Source of the DNA: Liolophura sinensis
Taxonomy: Eukaryota; Mollusca; Polyplacophora; Chitonida; Chitonidae
NCBI RefSeq assembly: GCF_032854445.1
Contig: NC_088302.1
Location: forward strand, 21,465,788 to 21,525,787
Length of the DNA: 60,000 nucleotides
Direction of reading: 5' to 3'
Position numbers and translations under genes: made by a program. Below, one piece after another: positions 14,401-24,060 of this stretch; within the stretch, counting starts at the first letter, position 1, and each line of letters starts with the position of its first letter. Under the pieces are notes generated by a model, which saw nothing but the letters and a program-made list of their open reading frames with translations, made no database searches and was not told the DNA's origin.

Positions 14401-16606
14401 GCGGATAACTGAGTATTGTTTTGCGGTAAGCAAATTTGACTTTTACATGAGAATTTCTTATAGCCCTTCCCATTCAGCTGTCAATCTCTTCACATCTTTG
14501 TGACTGCCACATTTCAACCTTTTTCTTGCATCTTGGTGACTGCTTTTTCAGTTCTATTTTGCACTACTTTGCATATTATTCAGCTTAATTTGCATATTTC
14601 AGTCCCTATCGTTTTGGCTGCAATATCTCTGAACCTATTTAAAGAAAATCCATGAATACAGAAAGGGGGCTGGAACATAACAGCACTGATTGAAGCTTAT
14701 GCATGTAATTGATTCTTGAAAATTTTGTTTTCACTCTCACAAGCTTTGTGAATACTGATAGATGATGCCTCGGTGATTTTATGACAATCTTCCTGATTTG
14801 CAGTAAACGAGTAACTGTATTCTGACGTGTGGAGTTATCCCCCCTATCCAGCATTTCCTTATTTCCTAAGTCCTCATAACTTCTAACAGGGATGAGAATT
14901 TTCAGTTGATTTTGAGGGATGTGAGGATTTTTAAAGTATTTAATCTTTGACCAAAATGGCCAAAACTAATGTGTAGTAACGGGGGTCAGCTAATAAACGA
15001 AACTTCTGCTGATTTTGATAAAGATTCTCTTCCCTCAACTGTACATAGAATTGGTATCTTGTATTTGCAGGAAAATGTAGGAATTTGTGAAAAGCTCATT
15101 GAAATGCAACCTTTTAAGCCTTGTGGCCCATTTCCCTCTTACCTGCGATGGAGTGAGTATTTCTGTATTAACACATGTGGCTAATAATCCTTGTTTTTAC
15201 TTTCAGTTTCCTTTTCCGGAGTGGCAATCGGGAGCACCCTGGCGATAAGTTCTTTAACACCACTGTGGAAATCCTGCCTGCCTCCCACATCAACGACAAC
15301 GGAGCCATTATTGAGAACCAGCCAGGCTCCAAGATGTACCCAGAGGGAGACAAGGGCTTCCTGATTGTGGGACAGTTCAACAAGGATGGACTAGCCCAGG
15401 GACAGATCAAACCAGAAGTGGGCGAGATAGCTGTTATCCGTCTTCATTCTCAAACGAAGGGCGGAAACTGGGTGATTCTTAGCGAGGTACATGTTGATTA
15501 CGTCTACAGTCCACAGCTCTCTTTTTATACATATTTCAGGGGTTGAAATAATAAGGCTTCCACCTACATATATCCCAGACAGGTAAACTTCTGGAATGAG
15601 AGCTGAAAACAAAATTGACTTCTAGCATATGACAGGTTTGTTTTTGCACACTGCTTGTCAAAATTCTAGCCTTGCAAGGTAACACTTTTATCTGTAGTTT
15701 CGCATTTGTTTAAAAGGAACACAGACTTTTTAGTCTGTTTTTGGACAGGTAGAAAAGAAATTATTAATATTTGGCCTCTGTATTTGTACAAGTTCATTTA
15801 AAAAAAAGACAACACCAGACTAAATGTACATATGGATCGGTAAAGTGTCCCACATGAAGTTTTGTGTTTGGGATGTTACATAACTGAGATATCAAAGCAG
15901 GCAAAATCCAACACGCCGAGAAAATCAATGCGATGGTTCTATCAATTTTGAGGCACAAGTTATCTCTATATCCTGACAATGCACTTGTTTCCTCTTAGAT
16001 CATGCAAACCTTGGTTTGCCTTTTAACCACATGTCTGAGGTACAACTGATGCGACGTTGTTTTTCTGGTTGCTTTAATATAGTACATCCCATGTAAGGAC
16101 TCCTGATTAAAAACTGATTTATTGAGTTATTAAATACATCAGCAAAAAATTGGCTTTGTTAAGGTGTTTAATAAGCTTCTAGATGTTAAATGAATAACTT
16201 GGATAATTCATGGCATTCCAAAATCGAAATATAAATCTGAGATTCCCACTGGTGATGTGGATAGAAGGTGTGAGTTCAAATCCAGCTTTGGGCAGGAATT
16301 TGTACATTCCCCAGTTCCCACTTTCTGTAAGGACTTTAGTAAGAATAAGTACATTCGTTAAAGACAACTGGTCTTCCACTAATATGATGTACAAGTCCCA
16401 CACATACAAACTTGTTTGGTTTGTAATTAGGCTGCCAGTGGTTTACATCTGGGGCTGGGGTTTCCTCCAGCCGTAAGCTGACCACTACATTCTTGACTGT
16501 GGTGTTGAAAAACCATCAATCAGTCCATAGTTAACATAAGGATTCACTATAGCTGTTGGTATTTTGTTTTAATTTTCAGATAATGCTTCAGACACCAAAG
16601 AGGTGA
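1179..16606 (+). CDS. MGAT4B: MGAT4A/B-type N-acetylglucosaminyltransferase IV (GT54), 12 exons, 5' incomplete
   Basis: The product is a type II Golgi membrane enzyme that adds GlcNAc in beta-1,4 linkage to the alpha-1,3 mannose arm of N-glycans, using UDP-GlcNAc. Exons: 1179-1338, 3282-3460, 4146-4279, 5808-5857, 6477-6590, 9513-9588, 10001-10115, 11210-11340, 12096-12203, 13887-14086, 15207-15486, 16580-16606. Every junction preserves phase, giving about 523 residues, against roughly 535-548 for the vertebrate enzymes. The missing 30 or so residues are the cytoplasmic tail and signal anchor, whose exon lies before base 1. Visible order: coiled stem, the segment around SYLPHLL, the catalytic domain with WRTKQNLDF and QLEDDV, then a C-terminal lectin-like domain ending near WVILSEI. 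Details such as DKDF and WVILSEI look closer to vertebrate MGAT4B than MGAT4A. An invertebrate gene may be the common ancestor of both, so the paralogue name is tentative; the family is secure. Confidence 0.95.
2346..2398. repeat. (TA)n microsatellite
   Basis: An uninterrupted TA run in an MGAT4 intron. Open frames across it (YIYIY) are artefacts. Confidence 0.97.
2761..2921 (-). mobile_element. SINE-A, 3' part (inverted)
   Basis: It starts with ATTT repeats (tail complement), then the reverse of ACGGCGTAAAACACCAATCA and of the GGTCGTGGGTTTCC core. It lacks the tRNA-like head. It faces the copy at 3008. Confidence 0.85.
3008..3127 (+). mobile_element. SINE-A, 3' part
   Basis: Contains GGTCGTGGGTTTCC, ATAATGCTGGCC, GAAATATTCTTGAGTA and an AAAACATCAATCAA tail. 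With the inverted copy at 2761-2921 it forms a long inverted repeat around an 86-bp spacer. Confidence 0.85.
3282..3460 (+). CDS. MGAT4B: MGAT4 exon: stem to catalytic domain entry
   Basis: The exon runs from acceptor tttccctgcag to donor G|gtaacc, with 59 full codons. It contains an N-Y-S glycosylation sequon and the family block around SYLPHLL, a following GS-QPA, and NRIG, matching the start of the conserved MGAT4 domain. Confidence 0.93.
3461..4145 (+). other. MGAT4 intron, nothing notable
   Basis: AT-rich intronic sequence; no repeat, exon or RNA gene recognised. Confidence 0.6.
4146..4279 (+). CDS. MGAT4B: MGAT4 exon with a GC splice donor
   Basis: The exon encodes the conserved VYGVPTVKR and the SYL segment through IVIFVGE. 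It ends GAG|gcaagt, a GC-type donor. The next exon starts in phase 0 with CCT, so the GC donor is the only nearby site that keeps the frame; moving four bases to the gttcta would shift it. Confidence 0.92.
4325..4995. repeat. 107-bp tandem array, about six copies
   Basis: The anchor GAGAAAAGGTGTAGAAATTC recurs at about 4431, 4538, 4645, 4752, 4859 and 4966, exactly 107 bp apart. A partial unit starts near 4325. The two middle units are almost identical and the last two are more diverged. The array lies inside the GC-AG intron. Confidence 0.97.
5403..5490. repeat. Short direct duplication, about 45 bp
   Basis: TGCCTCATCAC...GGCGTTGTTC appears twice in tandem with a few differences. Confidence 0.7.
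5808..5857 (+). CDS. MGAT4B: MGAT4 50-nt exon
   Basis: This small exon lies between acceptor cttctcttgtag and donor AG|gtgagt. It encodes [16 protein letters not shown] and two bases of the next codon, in the position of the IDYV segment of vertebrate MGAT4. Confidence 0.88.
6477..6590 (+). CDS. MGAT4B: MGAT4 exon: nucleotide-sugar domain
   Basis: Acceptor gttccag, donor AA|gtgagt. It encodes [16 protein letters not shown] and GDPPERVK, matching the family block that reads G-L-x-E-V-I-x-P-x-x-x-Y-P-D. Confidence 0.93.
6713..6846 (-). mobile_element. SINE-A fragment
   Basis: ATTTATTTATTT, then inverted AAACACCAATCA-like tail, ACGACGGC and GGAAACCCACGACCATCCG. The 5' head is absent. Confidence 0.85.
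7114..7315 (+). mobile_element. MITE-B copy (single arm)
   Basis: About 200 bp between GTAAATGATCC and GGCCATTTAC, an imperfect terminal inverted repeat. The interior GCAAACAAACCTCAAAATA and TTTCTGAGATCA match the copies near 56.6 kb. Confidence 0.7.
7383..7466 (+). mobile_element. SINE-A tail fragment
   Basis: GCCGCCGTCGTATAAGTGAA, TTCTTGAGTACGGCG, AAAACACCAATCAA and ATCA repeats; a 5'-truncated insertion. Confidence 0.85.
7467..9512 (+). other. Rest of the longest MGAT4 intron
   Basis: About 2 kb of unique AT-rich sequence. Short open frames between 7,614 and 8,293 have no recognisable family and no matching splice phases. Nothing else supported. Confidence 0.55.
9513..9588 (+). CDS. MGAT4B: MGAT4 exon: WRTKQNLDF
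   Basis: Acceptor cttcgtag, donor CAG|gtaagt. It encodes [17 protein letters not shown] and ends with the Q of the QLEDD catalytic motif, a near-invariant stretch in GT54 enzymes. Confidence 0.95.
10001..10115 (+). CDS. MGAT4B: MGAT4 exon: catalytic EDD motif
   Basis: Acceptor tcttttgtag, donor ATAG|gtaagt. It opens with LEDDV, the acidic DxD-like motif expected to hold the metal and UDP-GlcNAc, and continues to [11 protein letters not shown] 20-bp duplication (ttttattcttttgtctcatta) lies just before the acceptor. Confidence 0.95.
10116..12095 (+). other. Two MGAT4 introns around the exon at 11,210
   Basis: Unique intronic sequence apart from a degraded SINE-B tail near 11,440-11,490 (GTTGTTAAGTACGACATTAA then CTGACTGACTCAC). 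Confidence 0.6.
11210..11340 (+). CDS. MGAT4B: MGAT4 exon: GKMF to CSPEKSP
   Basis: Acceptor atcttttgcag, donor CCT|gtaagc. It encodes [23 protein letters not shown] and VKYCSPEK, matching the family's K-P-I-D-W-L-L-D and V-C-N-P-E-K. Confidence 0.95.
12096..12203 (+). CDS. MGAT4B: MGAT4 exon: [10 protein letters not shown]
   Basis: Acceptor tatgtttacag, donor AAG|gtacag. It is 36 whole codons and contains [18 protein letters not shown], the signature of the end of the catalytic domain. The donor is followed within about eight bases by a MITE. Confidence 0.95.
12212..12428 (+). mobile_element. MITE-A, full length, at a splice donor
   Basis: It begins CCCTAATTCCTCAACCTTTTC and ends GAAAAGGTTGAAGAGTGACGG, an imperfect terminal inverted repeat of about 20 bp. 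The bases before it are TA. A second 216-bp copy with the same ends lies at 54,455. No coding capacity; a TA-target (Tc1/mariner-like) MITE is the best reading. Confidence 0.82.
12470..12650 (+). mobile_element. SINE-B fragment
   Basis: TGGTGGCCTAAGGGTTAGATC (box-A-like) and GAGATCAAACCCAGGTCAGG (box-B-like), followed by CAGCGCTGAGAGGCTAGGGC, similar to 23,868-24,060. Confidence 0.55.
12839..13116 (+). mobile_element. SINE-A, full length with target duplication
   Basis: The head carries a Pol III box A (TGGCTCAGTCGG at 12,850) and box B (GAGTTCAAGTCC at 12,918). Then come the GGTCGTGGGTTTCC core, CCATAATGCTGGCCGCC, CGGCGTAAAACACCAATC and a 26-base A tail. A perfect 12-bp direct repeat, TCAAAATGTTCG, flanks it at 12,827-12,838 and 13,117-13,128, the mark of LINE-driven retroposition. 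The distance between the boxes is longer than in a tRNA gene. Confidence 0.95.
13887..14086 (+). CDS. MGAT4B: MGAT4 exon: start of C-terminal lectin-like domain
   Basis: Acceptor gtgtctacag, donor AG|gtgaga. It encodes [34 protein letters not shown] and PPVFIQ, aligning with the region that joins the catalytic domain to the C-terminal beta-sandwich lectin domain. Confidence 0.94.
14211..14417. mobile_element. MITE-C, palindromic element
   Basis: AATACTCAGTTAT at 14,211 pairs with ATAACTGAGTATT at 14,405, and ATCTGGATGTTGT at 14,252 pairs with ACAACATCCAGAT at 14,363. Both pairs share one centre near 14,314, so the whole 207 bp can fold as a hairpin. It lies in an MGAT4 intron. Confidence 0.8.
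14418..15206 (+). other. MGAT4 intron remainder
   Basis: Unique sequence; no exon, repeat or RNA gene recognised. Confidence 0.55.
15207..15486 (+). CDS. MGAT4B: MGAT4 exon: lectin-like domain
   Basis: Acceptor tactttcag, donor GAG|gtacat. It encodes [23 protein letters not shown] (with an N-T-T sequon), GFLIVGQF and WVILSE, all family hallmarks of the carbohydrate-binding C-terminal domain. Confidence 0.95.
16240..16530 (+). mobile_element. Diverged tRNA-derived SINE-like element
   Basis: GTGTGAGTTCAAATCCAGCT resembles a box B and GGGGTTTCCTCCAGCCGTAAG resembles the SINE-A middle. The end CTTGACTGTGGTGTTGAAAA then CCATCAATCAG is a diverged tail. It ends about 50 bp before the last MGAT4 exon. 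Confidence 0.5.
16580..16606 (+). CDS. MGAT4B: MGAT4 last coding exon
   Basis: Only eight codons and the stop lie here: after acceptor taattttcag the frame reads IMLQTPKR then TGA. This gives a C-terminus WVILSEIMLQ..., matching the vertebrate SEI-plus-basic ending. Confidence 0.82.
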   Translation: MMLQTPKR

Positions 16607-18292
16607 CCTTTGACCCATTAGTATGTTTTGCTCCTCATGTCAGCATTAGCTGAAGCCCCTTCTACCTGTCTTTCGGGAACAAGATGACACCCCTTTATTG
16701 TGAAAAGCCACACCATTCGTCACAGGATTCAAGGTGTTATTAAGTCATATATGGTGTGATAATATTTTGAGCACTTATCTTCTGTTTTTAAATTTTATCT
16801 GTTCTTGATCATTGTGTGTAATTGTTCCGAATATTAATTATCATGAATGAAAAGGTGAGCATTTTCATGGAATGATATGCAATTCCTTATCACAGCTGTA
16901 CCAGATAGGAAATGAATGGCAACTGCCATTTAAAATATGAGTCTTACACATACTTCTAGAAACTCTGGGCTTTATATTTGTTTTACAAAATCATTTTGTC
17001 AACATGCATTGTCAACAGCGTATTTTAGTCATTCTTTTACAATAATTTTTTATGCTAGCAAAGTGTTTATAGTATTGGTTGCACAGAATTGAAATATTTT
17101 TAGTTTAAGCAGTTTTATAAACTCTGTAGTGGTGTACTTAAAAACTTAAAAGTTAAAAACAACTTCTTAAAAGTTGTAAAACTGTTTGTGTGATATTTGA
17201 TCTAATTTTTGTGTTTGCTTCTGTTGAACCGGTCTACCTAATCATGTGATCACAACAGTCAAAGCTCTCGCAACATTGTGAACCAAAAAACAAATATGCA
17301 ACATTTTTTCAGTCTCCACATGCATTGAGATGCTTCATTGATCTTCTGCCCCATTTTCATGCGCATTTTATGTTTCTGTGCCAAATAACTGTCTCATCTG
17401 CCTCAGCTATTCATGCTTATGTTTAAAGAACTCATGAAAAGTTACTTCAAAACAAAGATTGTGGTTTATATAAGAAATAAAGAAAACTGTGCCAGAAAAA
17501 AATTTTTTTTTTTTTTAAATATTTGCGCGTATCTCTTAATTACCACTATATATAATGCTTTTTGCCTGTCAGTGTTCGAAAATGTTACAGAAACGATGCC
17601 AACATTTAAATTTATTATTGGGAAACAGCTTAAGCTTCCTCCAGTCAAACTTCTCCCTCACAGATTTGTTTTGACAGCTGTGGCCTTCGACCTCAGTGCA
17701 TTTGACTCCGGACTGCTGAATCAGGACTGACCTCTATGGCCTGTAGTTTATAACCATTTTTATCTCTTAAGAACAAGGCTGGGGAACTTTTTTTGTAGGA
17801 GACATTCTAAACTGCTTATTAAAAAATAAAAATAACACATGTTTTCATGAACCATTTAAAAAGAAAACATTCAAGTAAGATTGTTCTTTGACTCACAGCA
17901 GCAGTAGGATATCACAAACATAAAGTGTACATGTATTATTATATTTTATAAAAGTACCTCTAAAGACAAATCTGGGAGCCGCACCCTTACCAACTTGTCC
18001 CTTACTAGATGTGAACAATACTGAAATATATGGGGTTTATAAACTTAAAAATGGGGAAGAGGAGAGGGTTGATTACGTCAGATATTTCCATGTACAGTCA
18101 CTGAGTGTAATGAATTTATCTCATTGATGTCCCTATCTCAGCTCCTCTTGGGTCATTTGGTGAGAGCTGAAGAAAGGGAGATAATCCACAACATGCCAGG
18201 TGAACTTGAGTGATTTGTGTGGGACAATAATTTACCATCAACAAATCCAATCAAAGGATTTTGTCCATAGTCAGTTAGTGACCTCCTCTGTG

Positions 18293-18298
18293 AATAAA
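18293..18298 (+). terminator. Candidate poly(A) signal of MGAT4
   Basis: AATAAA 1.7 kb after the stop codon. The hexamer alone is weak evidence in AT-rich DNA. Confidence 0.3.
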
Positions 18299-18880
18299 GT
18301 TAAGTACAAAGTCAACTTCACTTTCCACAGTATTAAATAAGAAAGCAATTATTTGATTGGACGAATAAGTCATTATTCAAATCTAGTAAGTGGCTAGTCC
18401 ATGAAGAGAGTGGCAACTTACCTGACTTCACTGATTTACTTTTGTTAATACTTGAAGGTGTATTTCAGATTTATATACTGCACTTTAATTACAAGTAACC
18501 CTTGTTGAAAGTGTTAATGAACAGTTTAAATATAAATATCATTGATATAATCTCTACAGGTATTGCTAGTCCGCTTCTTTTTTTTTTTTTCAATCATCAA
18601 TGTATAATGTTTACTTTATGTGGGAATGCTGAATACTGCGTTTTCATGTAACTTTATTGCTATTTTGAAAACAGCCTTTTTTTCAAATTTATCTGGTGAA
18701 TCTAAAGAATGGAACAAACAATTGTGTATTTGTTAGAAAGGTTGGTCAAATTCCATACTTGTCATACAACTGATCAGATTCAAACCAGATTAATACTACA
18801 GCCAATAAGAAAGCTTTACGTTTTTTTTTTCACATCTTCCCTTTACAGTATATAAATTTGAAGGCAATTGTATTTTGTCT

Positions 18881-19031
18881 CCGGTGGTACATGGGAAGGT
18901 CTGCTAGCAGCCTGCTGATGGTCGTGGGTTTCCACTGGACTCTGCCAGTTTTCCTCCCATCATAATGCTGGCCGCCGTCGTATAACTGAAATATTCTGGA
19001 GTACGACGTAAAACACCAATCAGATAAATCA
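18881..19031 (+). mobile_element. SINE-A, 3' part
   Basis: GGGAAGGTCTGCTAGCAGCC, GGTCGTGGGTTTCC, GCCGCCGTCGTATAACTGAA and GTAAAACACCAATCAGATAA; head missing. Confidence 0.88.
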
Positions 19032-20169
19032 AATGTATTTCGGGGGGTTTCTTTATAATTATTTCTCTTACAATCCAACCAATAGTTGGGGGAATCCCAC
19101 CGAAATAAAAAATAGATAAAAAATTTATATTATTTATCTTTAGTGATTTCTTTTTTTTTAATTTTTGCTTTGCAGACAATCCCAATGATGTACTCCCTTC
19201 CCGCTCAACTAAGTTCTGATGTAATTTCGTACCACACTTTATTCCTGTACTGTTGGGTCCTCATTCTTAGAAGGGCGCGGCATACCAAGGAGTTATTTTG
19301 TACACATTGGGAGAAGCCTGCCTCTGTATTGTTCATGTTGTGCAAAGTTATATATGTTTAGCTTCATATGATAATGTGTTTGCTGGAACTTCCTATAAAA
19401 GCAAGATGTAAGATATGTGCTGGGATATATTGTTACTCAGTATGTAGTAGTATTTCTTCAGTCTTCGTAATAAGTGTATCGTACTTTGTTGAAGAGGGAA
19501 AATCAGTGGCATCTGATCTGAAGTGTGTGTGTTGGTGGTTTGGTTTTTTGTTCCTTTTGTTTTTTTTTTTTATGAAGTATCTGTTTTGCTAGAACCTCGA
19601 GCTTGGCAACATTTTAACCTAGCAGACTCTCTCACAAAGGTACACTATCTCTTTAGGAAGCGCCCACCTTTACCGCATGCCTTTGTAAAATATGTATATT
19701 GTATGAACAGCTTGTCATAGCTAATAGATACAGTGTTATGACAAACTGTTACATAGTTCATTCCATTGTTTTTGAATACATATGCTTGAAAGATGTTTGT
19801 TAACTGTGTAATTATTAGTTGGGCTGAAGACATCAGCTTGGCCAGGATTTATAAAGGTGTGTTTGATGAAGTTACCTGTACATATATGTTATTAATATAA
19901 ACCAAGTTATAGTATAGAATGATGAAGATTTATCTTTGATAAAAATCACTTGTATTTGCCAAATTTTCAAGATGAAATTTTTTTTCCATTATTTTTTCTG
20001 TACTCTAGTTGTGGTATTTCTCATATATCTTTACAAAGACAAAGAGTACTATATTTATAGTCTGTTTCTGTTCTGTGTTGGGTTTGTTGTTTTAAACTAT
20101 CAAGATGCTGTACATAACAATGCTATTGGATCAGCTGTGAACATTACTTCTAGTGAACACTGATGTCAT

Positions 20170-20329
20170 GATTTCCTCATGTAATTTTGGAGAGAAAAAT
20201 TGGTGAACTGGGCCAATTTCAGGGCTTCACAAAGTATGATTTTATCAGTCTACACAGAATATTTATCCTCAGAACATTCTTGAATACATGCCTTGAAAAC
20301 TTGCAATAACATTGAAGAATGAGGAAATC
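20170..20329 (+). mobile_element. Degraded MITE-A relative
   Basis: The interior CCAATTTCAGGGCTTCACAA and TATGATTTTATCAGTC match the MITE-A interior at 12,320 and 54,570. GATTTCCTCAT at 20,170 is the exact reverse complement of ATGAGGAAATC at 20,319, marking the ends. Confidence 0.65.
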
Positions 20330-21419
20330 GTAAAACTCCTTTCTGTCTGAATCAATACAGTCCAAAGCTGTGAACTCATTTGTTCTTTGCTTTATTACGT
20401 CACAATTATCAGTGTATGTATGCGCCTAAAACATATATTAAGTACGCATGCACTGCGACGTCACAGAAGAAAAAGATGTGGTCTACCGTCATTTGGACCT
20501 TCTGTGTAGTTCGTACTTGAGTCGCCCATTACAGTATGTAGCGTTAGACTTTATAAGCTTACAATTTTTGTTTTGAGACACATTACATGGTTGGCAAAAC
20601 ACTACCAACTTTGATCACTTTACTAAACTTTTGTGGAACCGTGCCCTGGTTATCGTTAGCATTGCGTACGGTTGATGCTCCTAAGTTTCAGGTTATATAT
20701 GTGTAGGTACAGTGTATGTTTAGCATTGAGTCATCAACAATTTTTCACAGAATTTATGTATAGTGGTAAACAAGCGCATATATTGTGCTGAATTATTGCA
20801 GTGATATGTATGCATAGACTCTCATATCATGAACATGGCATTCATGTTCACATTTGTTACTAGCAGGGACATATTAAACTTTTCCCTTTTTTTTTAAAAG
20901 GCTCTATTCTTAATCCTTGGATCTGTAAGCTAACTGCATTTCCTCATGAAGCAATCTTTAATACTGTATTTGTTTTTGTCAGTGTGTTTCAGTAATACTT
21001 AAATGTCCATTGTTTGGTATGAACTTCCAGGTTTTAGTACAAGGGTAAGAATTACTTTACTAATACCCGAAACATACCATATCACTATGAAACATATCTG
21101 AGGAGAATGTTTGTTTTCCTTCCCATTACAAATGACAAGCTAAGTCTTCAGTTACAGAAACATTCCAGTGCACTGCATGAGCGGTGAAACCTCCATCGCT
21201 CATGTCCCACGATTCAGCGAAGTGGAAATGAAAGTACATGTAGCTCATGGCCAGTCTCTGAGAAACAATTTTGGAGGTAATGGAGGTAATAAAGAGGTGT
21301 ATGTTGTGCGTTATTTTTTGTACCCATGATATGTCATAGTTGGATGTACATGCAGTTGGACTTTCAGATGAAGTAGGCCTAATTTTGAACTTGGATATGT
21401 CTTGTCAGAGTTAATGCAT

Positions 21420-21930
21420 TCAGAAGTACTAATGACGAATGCAATACAGCAGCCAAGTACTAATGGTGAATGCGACACAGCAGTACCAGCACTAATGATG
21501 AATGCAATACAGCAGCCAAGTACTAATAGCGAATGCGACACAGCAGTACCAGTACTAATGGCGAGTGTAATACAGCAGCCAAGTACTAATAGTGAATGCG
21601 ACACAGCAGTACCAGTACTAATGGCAAATGTAACACAACAGCCAAGTACTAATGACGAATGAAATACAGCAGCCAAGTGCTAATGGTGAATGCGACACAG
21701 CAATACCAATACCGATAGCGAATGTAATACAGCAGCCAAGTACTAATGATGAATGCAATACAGCAGCCAAGTACTAATGGTCAATGTGACACAGCAGTAG
21801 CAGTACAATGACGAATGCAATACAGCAGCCAAGTATTAATGGTGAATGCAACACGGCAGTACCAGTACTAATGGTGAATACAATACAGCAGCCAAGTACC
21901 AATGGTGAATGCAATGCAGCAGTGCTAAAG
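21420..21930. repeat. 63-bp tandem array built from about 31-bp halves
   Basis: ACAGCAGCCAAGTACTAATG recurs 63 bp apart at about 21,446, 21,509, 21,572 and 21,635, with half-step spacings of 31 bp at about 21,666 and 21,760. Since 63 is a multiple of three, open frames appear on both strands; there is no other sign of coding. Confidence 0.93.
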
Positions 21931-22082
21931 GTGAACTTGATACAGATACATGAACAGTTCTGAGACTCCCCTCTTGCTACAAAGCGGCCTCTGTCTGATT
22001 GTTGTGTAGTTTGGATTTCATTGTGCTTGATTGAGTTTTTAATCCAGCAGGTGCTCTGAGTTCCATTCTTGAAACTGCTAGT

Positions 22083-22215
22083 TTGATTAGTTGCTGCTGG
22101 GTTGATTAGTTGCTACTGGGTTGATTAGTTGCTTGGGTTGCTGCTGGGTTGATTAGTTGCTGCTAGGTTGATTAATTGCTGCTGGGTTGATTAGTTGCTG
22201 CTGGGTTGATTAGTT
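22083..22215. repeat. 19-bp tandem array
   Basis: GATTAGTTGCTGCTGGGTT repeats about six to seven times with small changes. Confidence 0.93.
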
Positions 22216-22635
22216 GAAGGCAGCAAGTCTAGTCAAAGAAAGATAATTGTAATTGTAAGATAGCAGTGTTAAATCTCCAGTTATGATTTGGAATAACCTC
22301 CAAATGTTGGAATATATACATATCCAAGAGATGTCGATCGCTGGTGGCAACAACCTCTGTCATTCTCAGTTTTGTCTTTCACTTTCATTTTCTGTTAGTA
22401 CATATGTAAGTATATGCTAGAAGCACTCCAATAATCATTGATTGAACTGCTACAAGTGCCTGTGGTTGGAGGATATGTTCAGGAGTTTCTGTGATGTAAT
22501 ATTTTCAATGACGTGTGATGTTTTGATAAATAACGCAACATGGAAAAGTTGTTATAAGGAATAAGGATGTTTAGAATGCACGTGTAGAATCCTGACTAGT
22601 AAGTTACATAATCATTTTGATTAAAAATTGCTCTA

Positions 22636-22861
22636 GGCAGTCTTAGCTCAGCGTAATGACCCAGGAGTCTCTCACCAATGCGGTCGCTGTGAGTTCAAGT
22701 CCAGCTCATGCTGGCTTCCTCTCCGGCCGTAAGTGGGAAGGTCTGCTCACTACCTGCAGATGGTCGTGGATTTCCCCTGGGCTCTGCCCAGTTTCCACCC
22801 ACCATAATGCTGGCCGCCGTCGTATAAGTGAAATATTCTTGAGTACGGCGTGAAACACCGA
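22636..22861 (+). mobile_element. SINE-A, nearly full length
   Basis: CTTAGCTCAGCGTAATGACC (box A shortened), GTGAGTTCAAGTCCAGCTC (box B), core and TTCTTGAGTACGGCGTGAAA. About 15 bases of the head between TCAG and CGTAATG are missing compared with the copy at 12,839. Confidence 0.92.
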
Positions 22862-23659
22862 GGTTTTTCGTAATGCAAGTTTTGTTATTGAGAATATATA
22901 GGACTAGTGTTAACTGGTAGAGTTAGATGTTTAATCACTCATTGGTTGCTCTTCAGCAGTTCATATAAAAAAAAATTTTTTTTTTGAACCTGAAAGGGGT
23001 GTGTCGGTTTATATATTAAACTTGGATACGATACTGGTTTAACCGTTTATGTGCCAGCCATTGTGTAGACTTGTGCATATTGAATACCTGGTGGTTAGTA
23101 GATGGTTGTGCAAGGTTTGGCGTGTATTGATGTCATTCACCTGACCATCTGTGACAGGTGCATTCACTTAGACGGGTAACTCACGGGCACTGATAGGTGG
23201 TACCTATATATGATGCACACTCACCCAGTCACTGAGAGCTTTGGTGTGCTTGCAGCACCTTGTACATGTTCAAAAGGAAATGGAGAGGTTATCGATGCAT
23301 GACGAAAAGTTTCAGTTCGGAACAAATCAAGTCCAATCTTGAACCCACAGATAAATTCCTCTGAATGCATCTGCACATGTGGACATTAATAAATCAGTGT
23401 GTGTGAGTATTTTTTTGATGTTTTTTTTTTTTTGGCTTGATGAGGAAATCTGGTTGGTGGGTTCTTTTTTTTTTTTGAAATTGTGGTGGACATGTACTTA
23501 TTTTGACTTTTGCTGTAGCAGGAACTTCGGCCTACAGTACCAACTCATCTTTTTCTTTGTGCTCATCCTACAGACCTCGTTATCATTTATAGCAGTCTTT
23601 ACAAGTTGTCAACGACTGTATGGACCTGTAAATGTATAATACACATGCACGTATACAAA

Positions 23660-23665
23660 AATAAA
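23660..23665 (+). terminator. Alternative distal poly(A) signal
   Basis: AATAAA in acaaaaataaagata followed within 35 bases by a TGTTGATATACGTGTTGGTGTG GU-rich stretch, as expected of a cleavage site. Confidence 0.3.
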
Positions 23666-23867
23666 GATAAAAATATATTATGTTGATATACGTGTTGGTG
23701 TGGTTTTCTTCCAATTTCAGAGATTATGAATGCGAGACATTTTGTGACAAATTGACATGTCTTGTTTATGTATCCCTGCCATAAAGTTTCAGGTTCAAAT
23801 CCAGTTTCCACTTTGGTGCTTTGCATTCTCCTCATTATGTGTGTGAAGAGTTTGTTGCTAAAAGGGA

Positions 23868-24060
23868 AGCCTCGAAGTTGGGAGACCCGGGATCAAACAA
23901 GGGTCAGGTCATTCCAAGGACTTTCAAACTGGTACTTGCTGCTGCTTCAGTTGGCGCTCAGCAGTGGGAGATAAGCAAATTTCCAGCAAGAAAGGCGAGG
24001 GTCCAGGGGCAGCCAAGGCCTCGGAAGCTCTGAAGGAGCTATATCGCCTTAGAGACGATT
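23868..24060 (+). mobile_element. SINE-B-like fragment
   Basis: GGGAGACCCGGGATCAAACA then GGGTCAGGTC, AAGGACTTTCAAACTGGTAC and TTGGCGCTCAGCAGTGGG match the element at 12,470. Confidence 0.5.

Larger units (their letters stand above)
16607..23700 (+). other. MGAT4 3' UTR and downstream flank
   Basis: No further coding sequence is recognised. Possible poly(A) signals (AATAAA) occur at about 18,293, 21,288 and 23,660, so the 3' UTR could end at several places. It also holds one or two SINE-A copies, a MITE-A relative and two tandem arrays, listed separately. Transcript data are needed to set the end. Confidence 0.5.

Noticed and set aside
21311-21676. A 121-codon minus-strand repeat protein
   Set aside because: It is the 63-bp array read backwards; the opposite strand is open too, so no coding signal.
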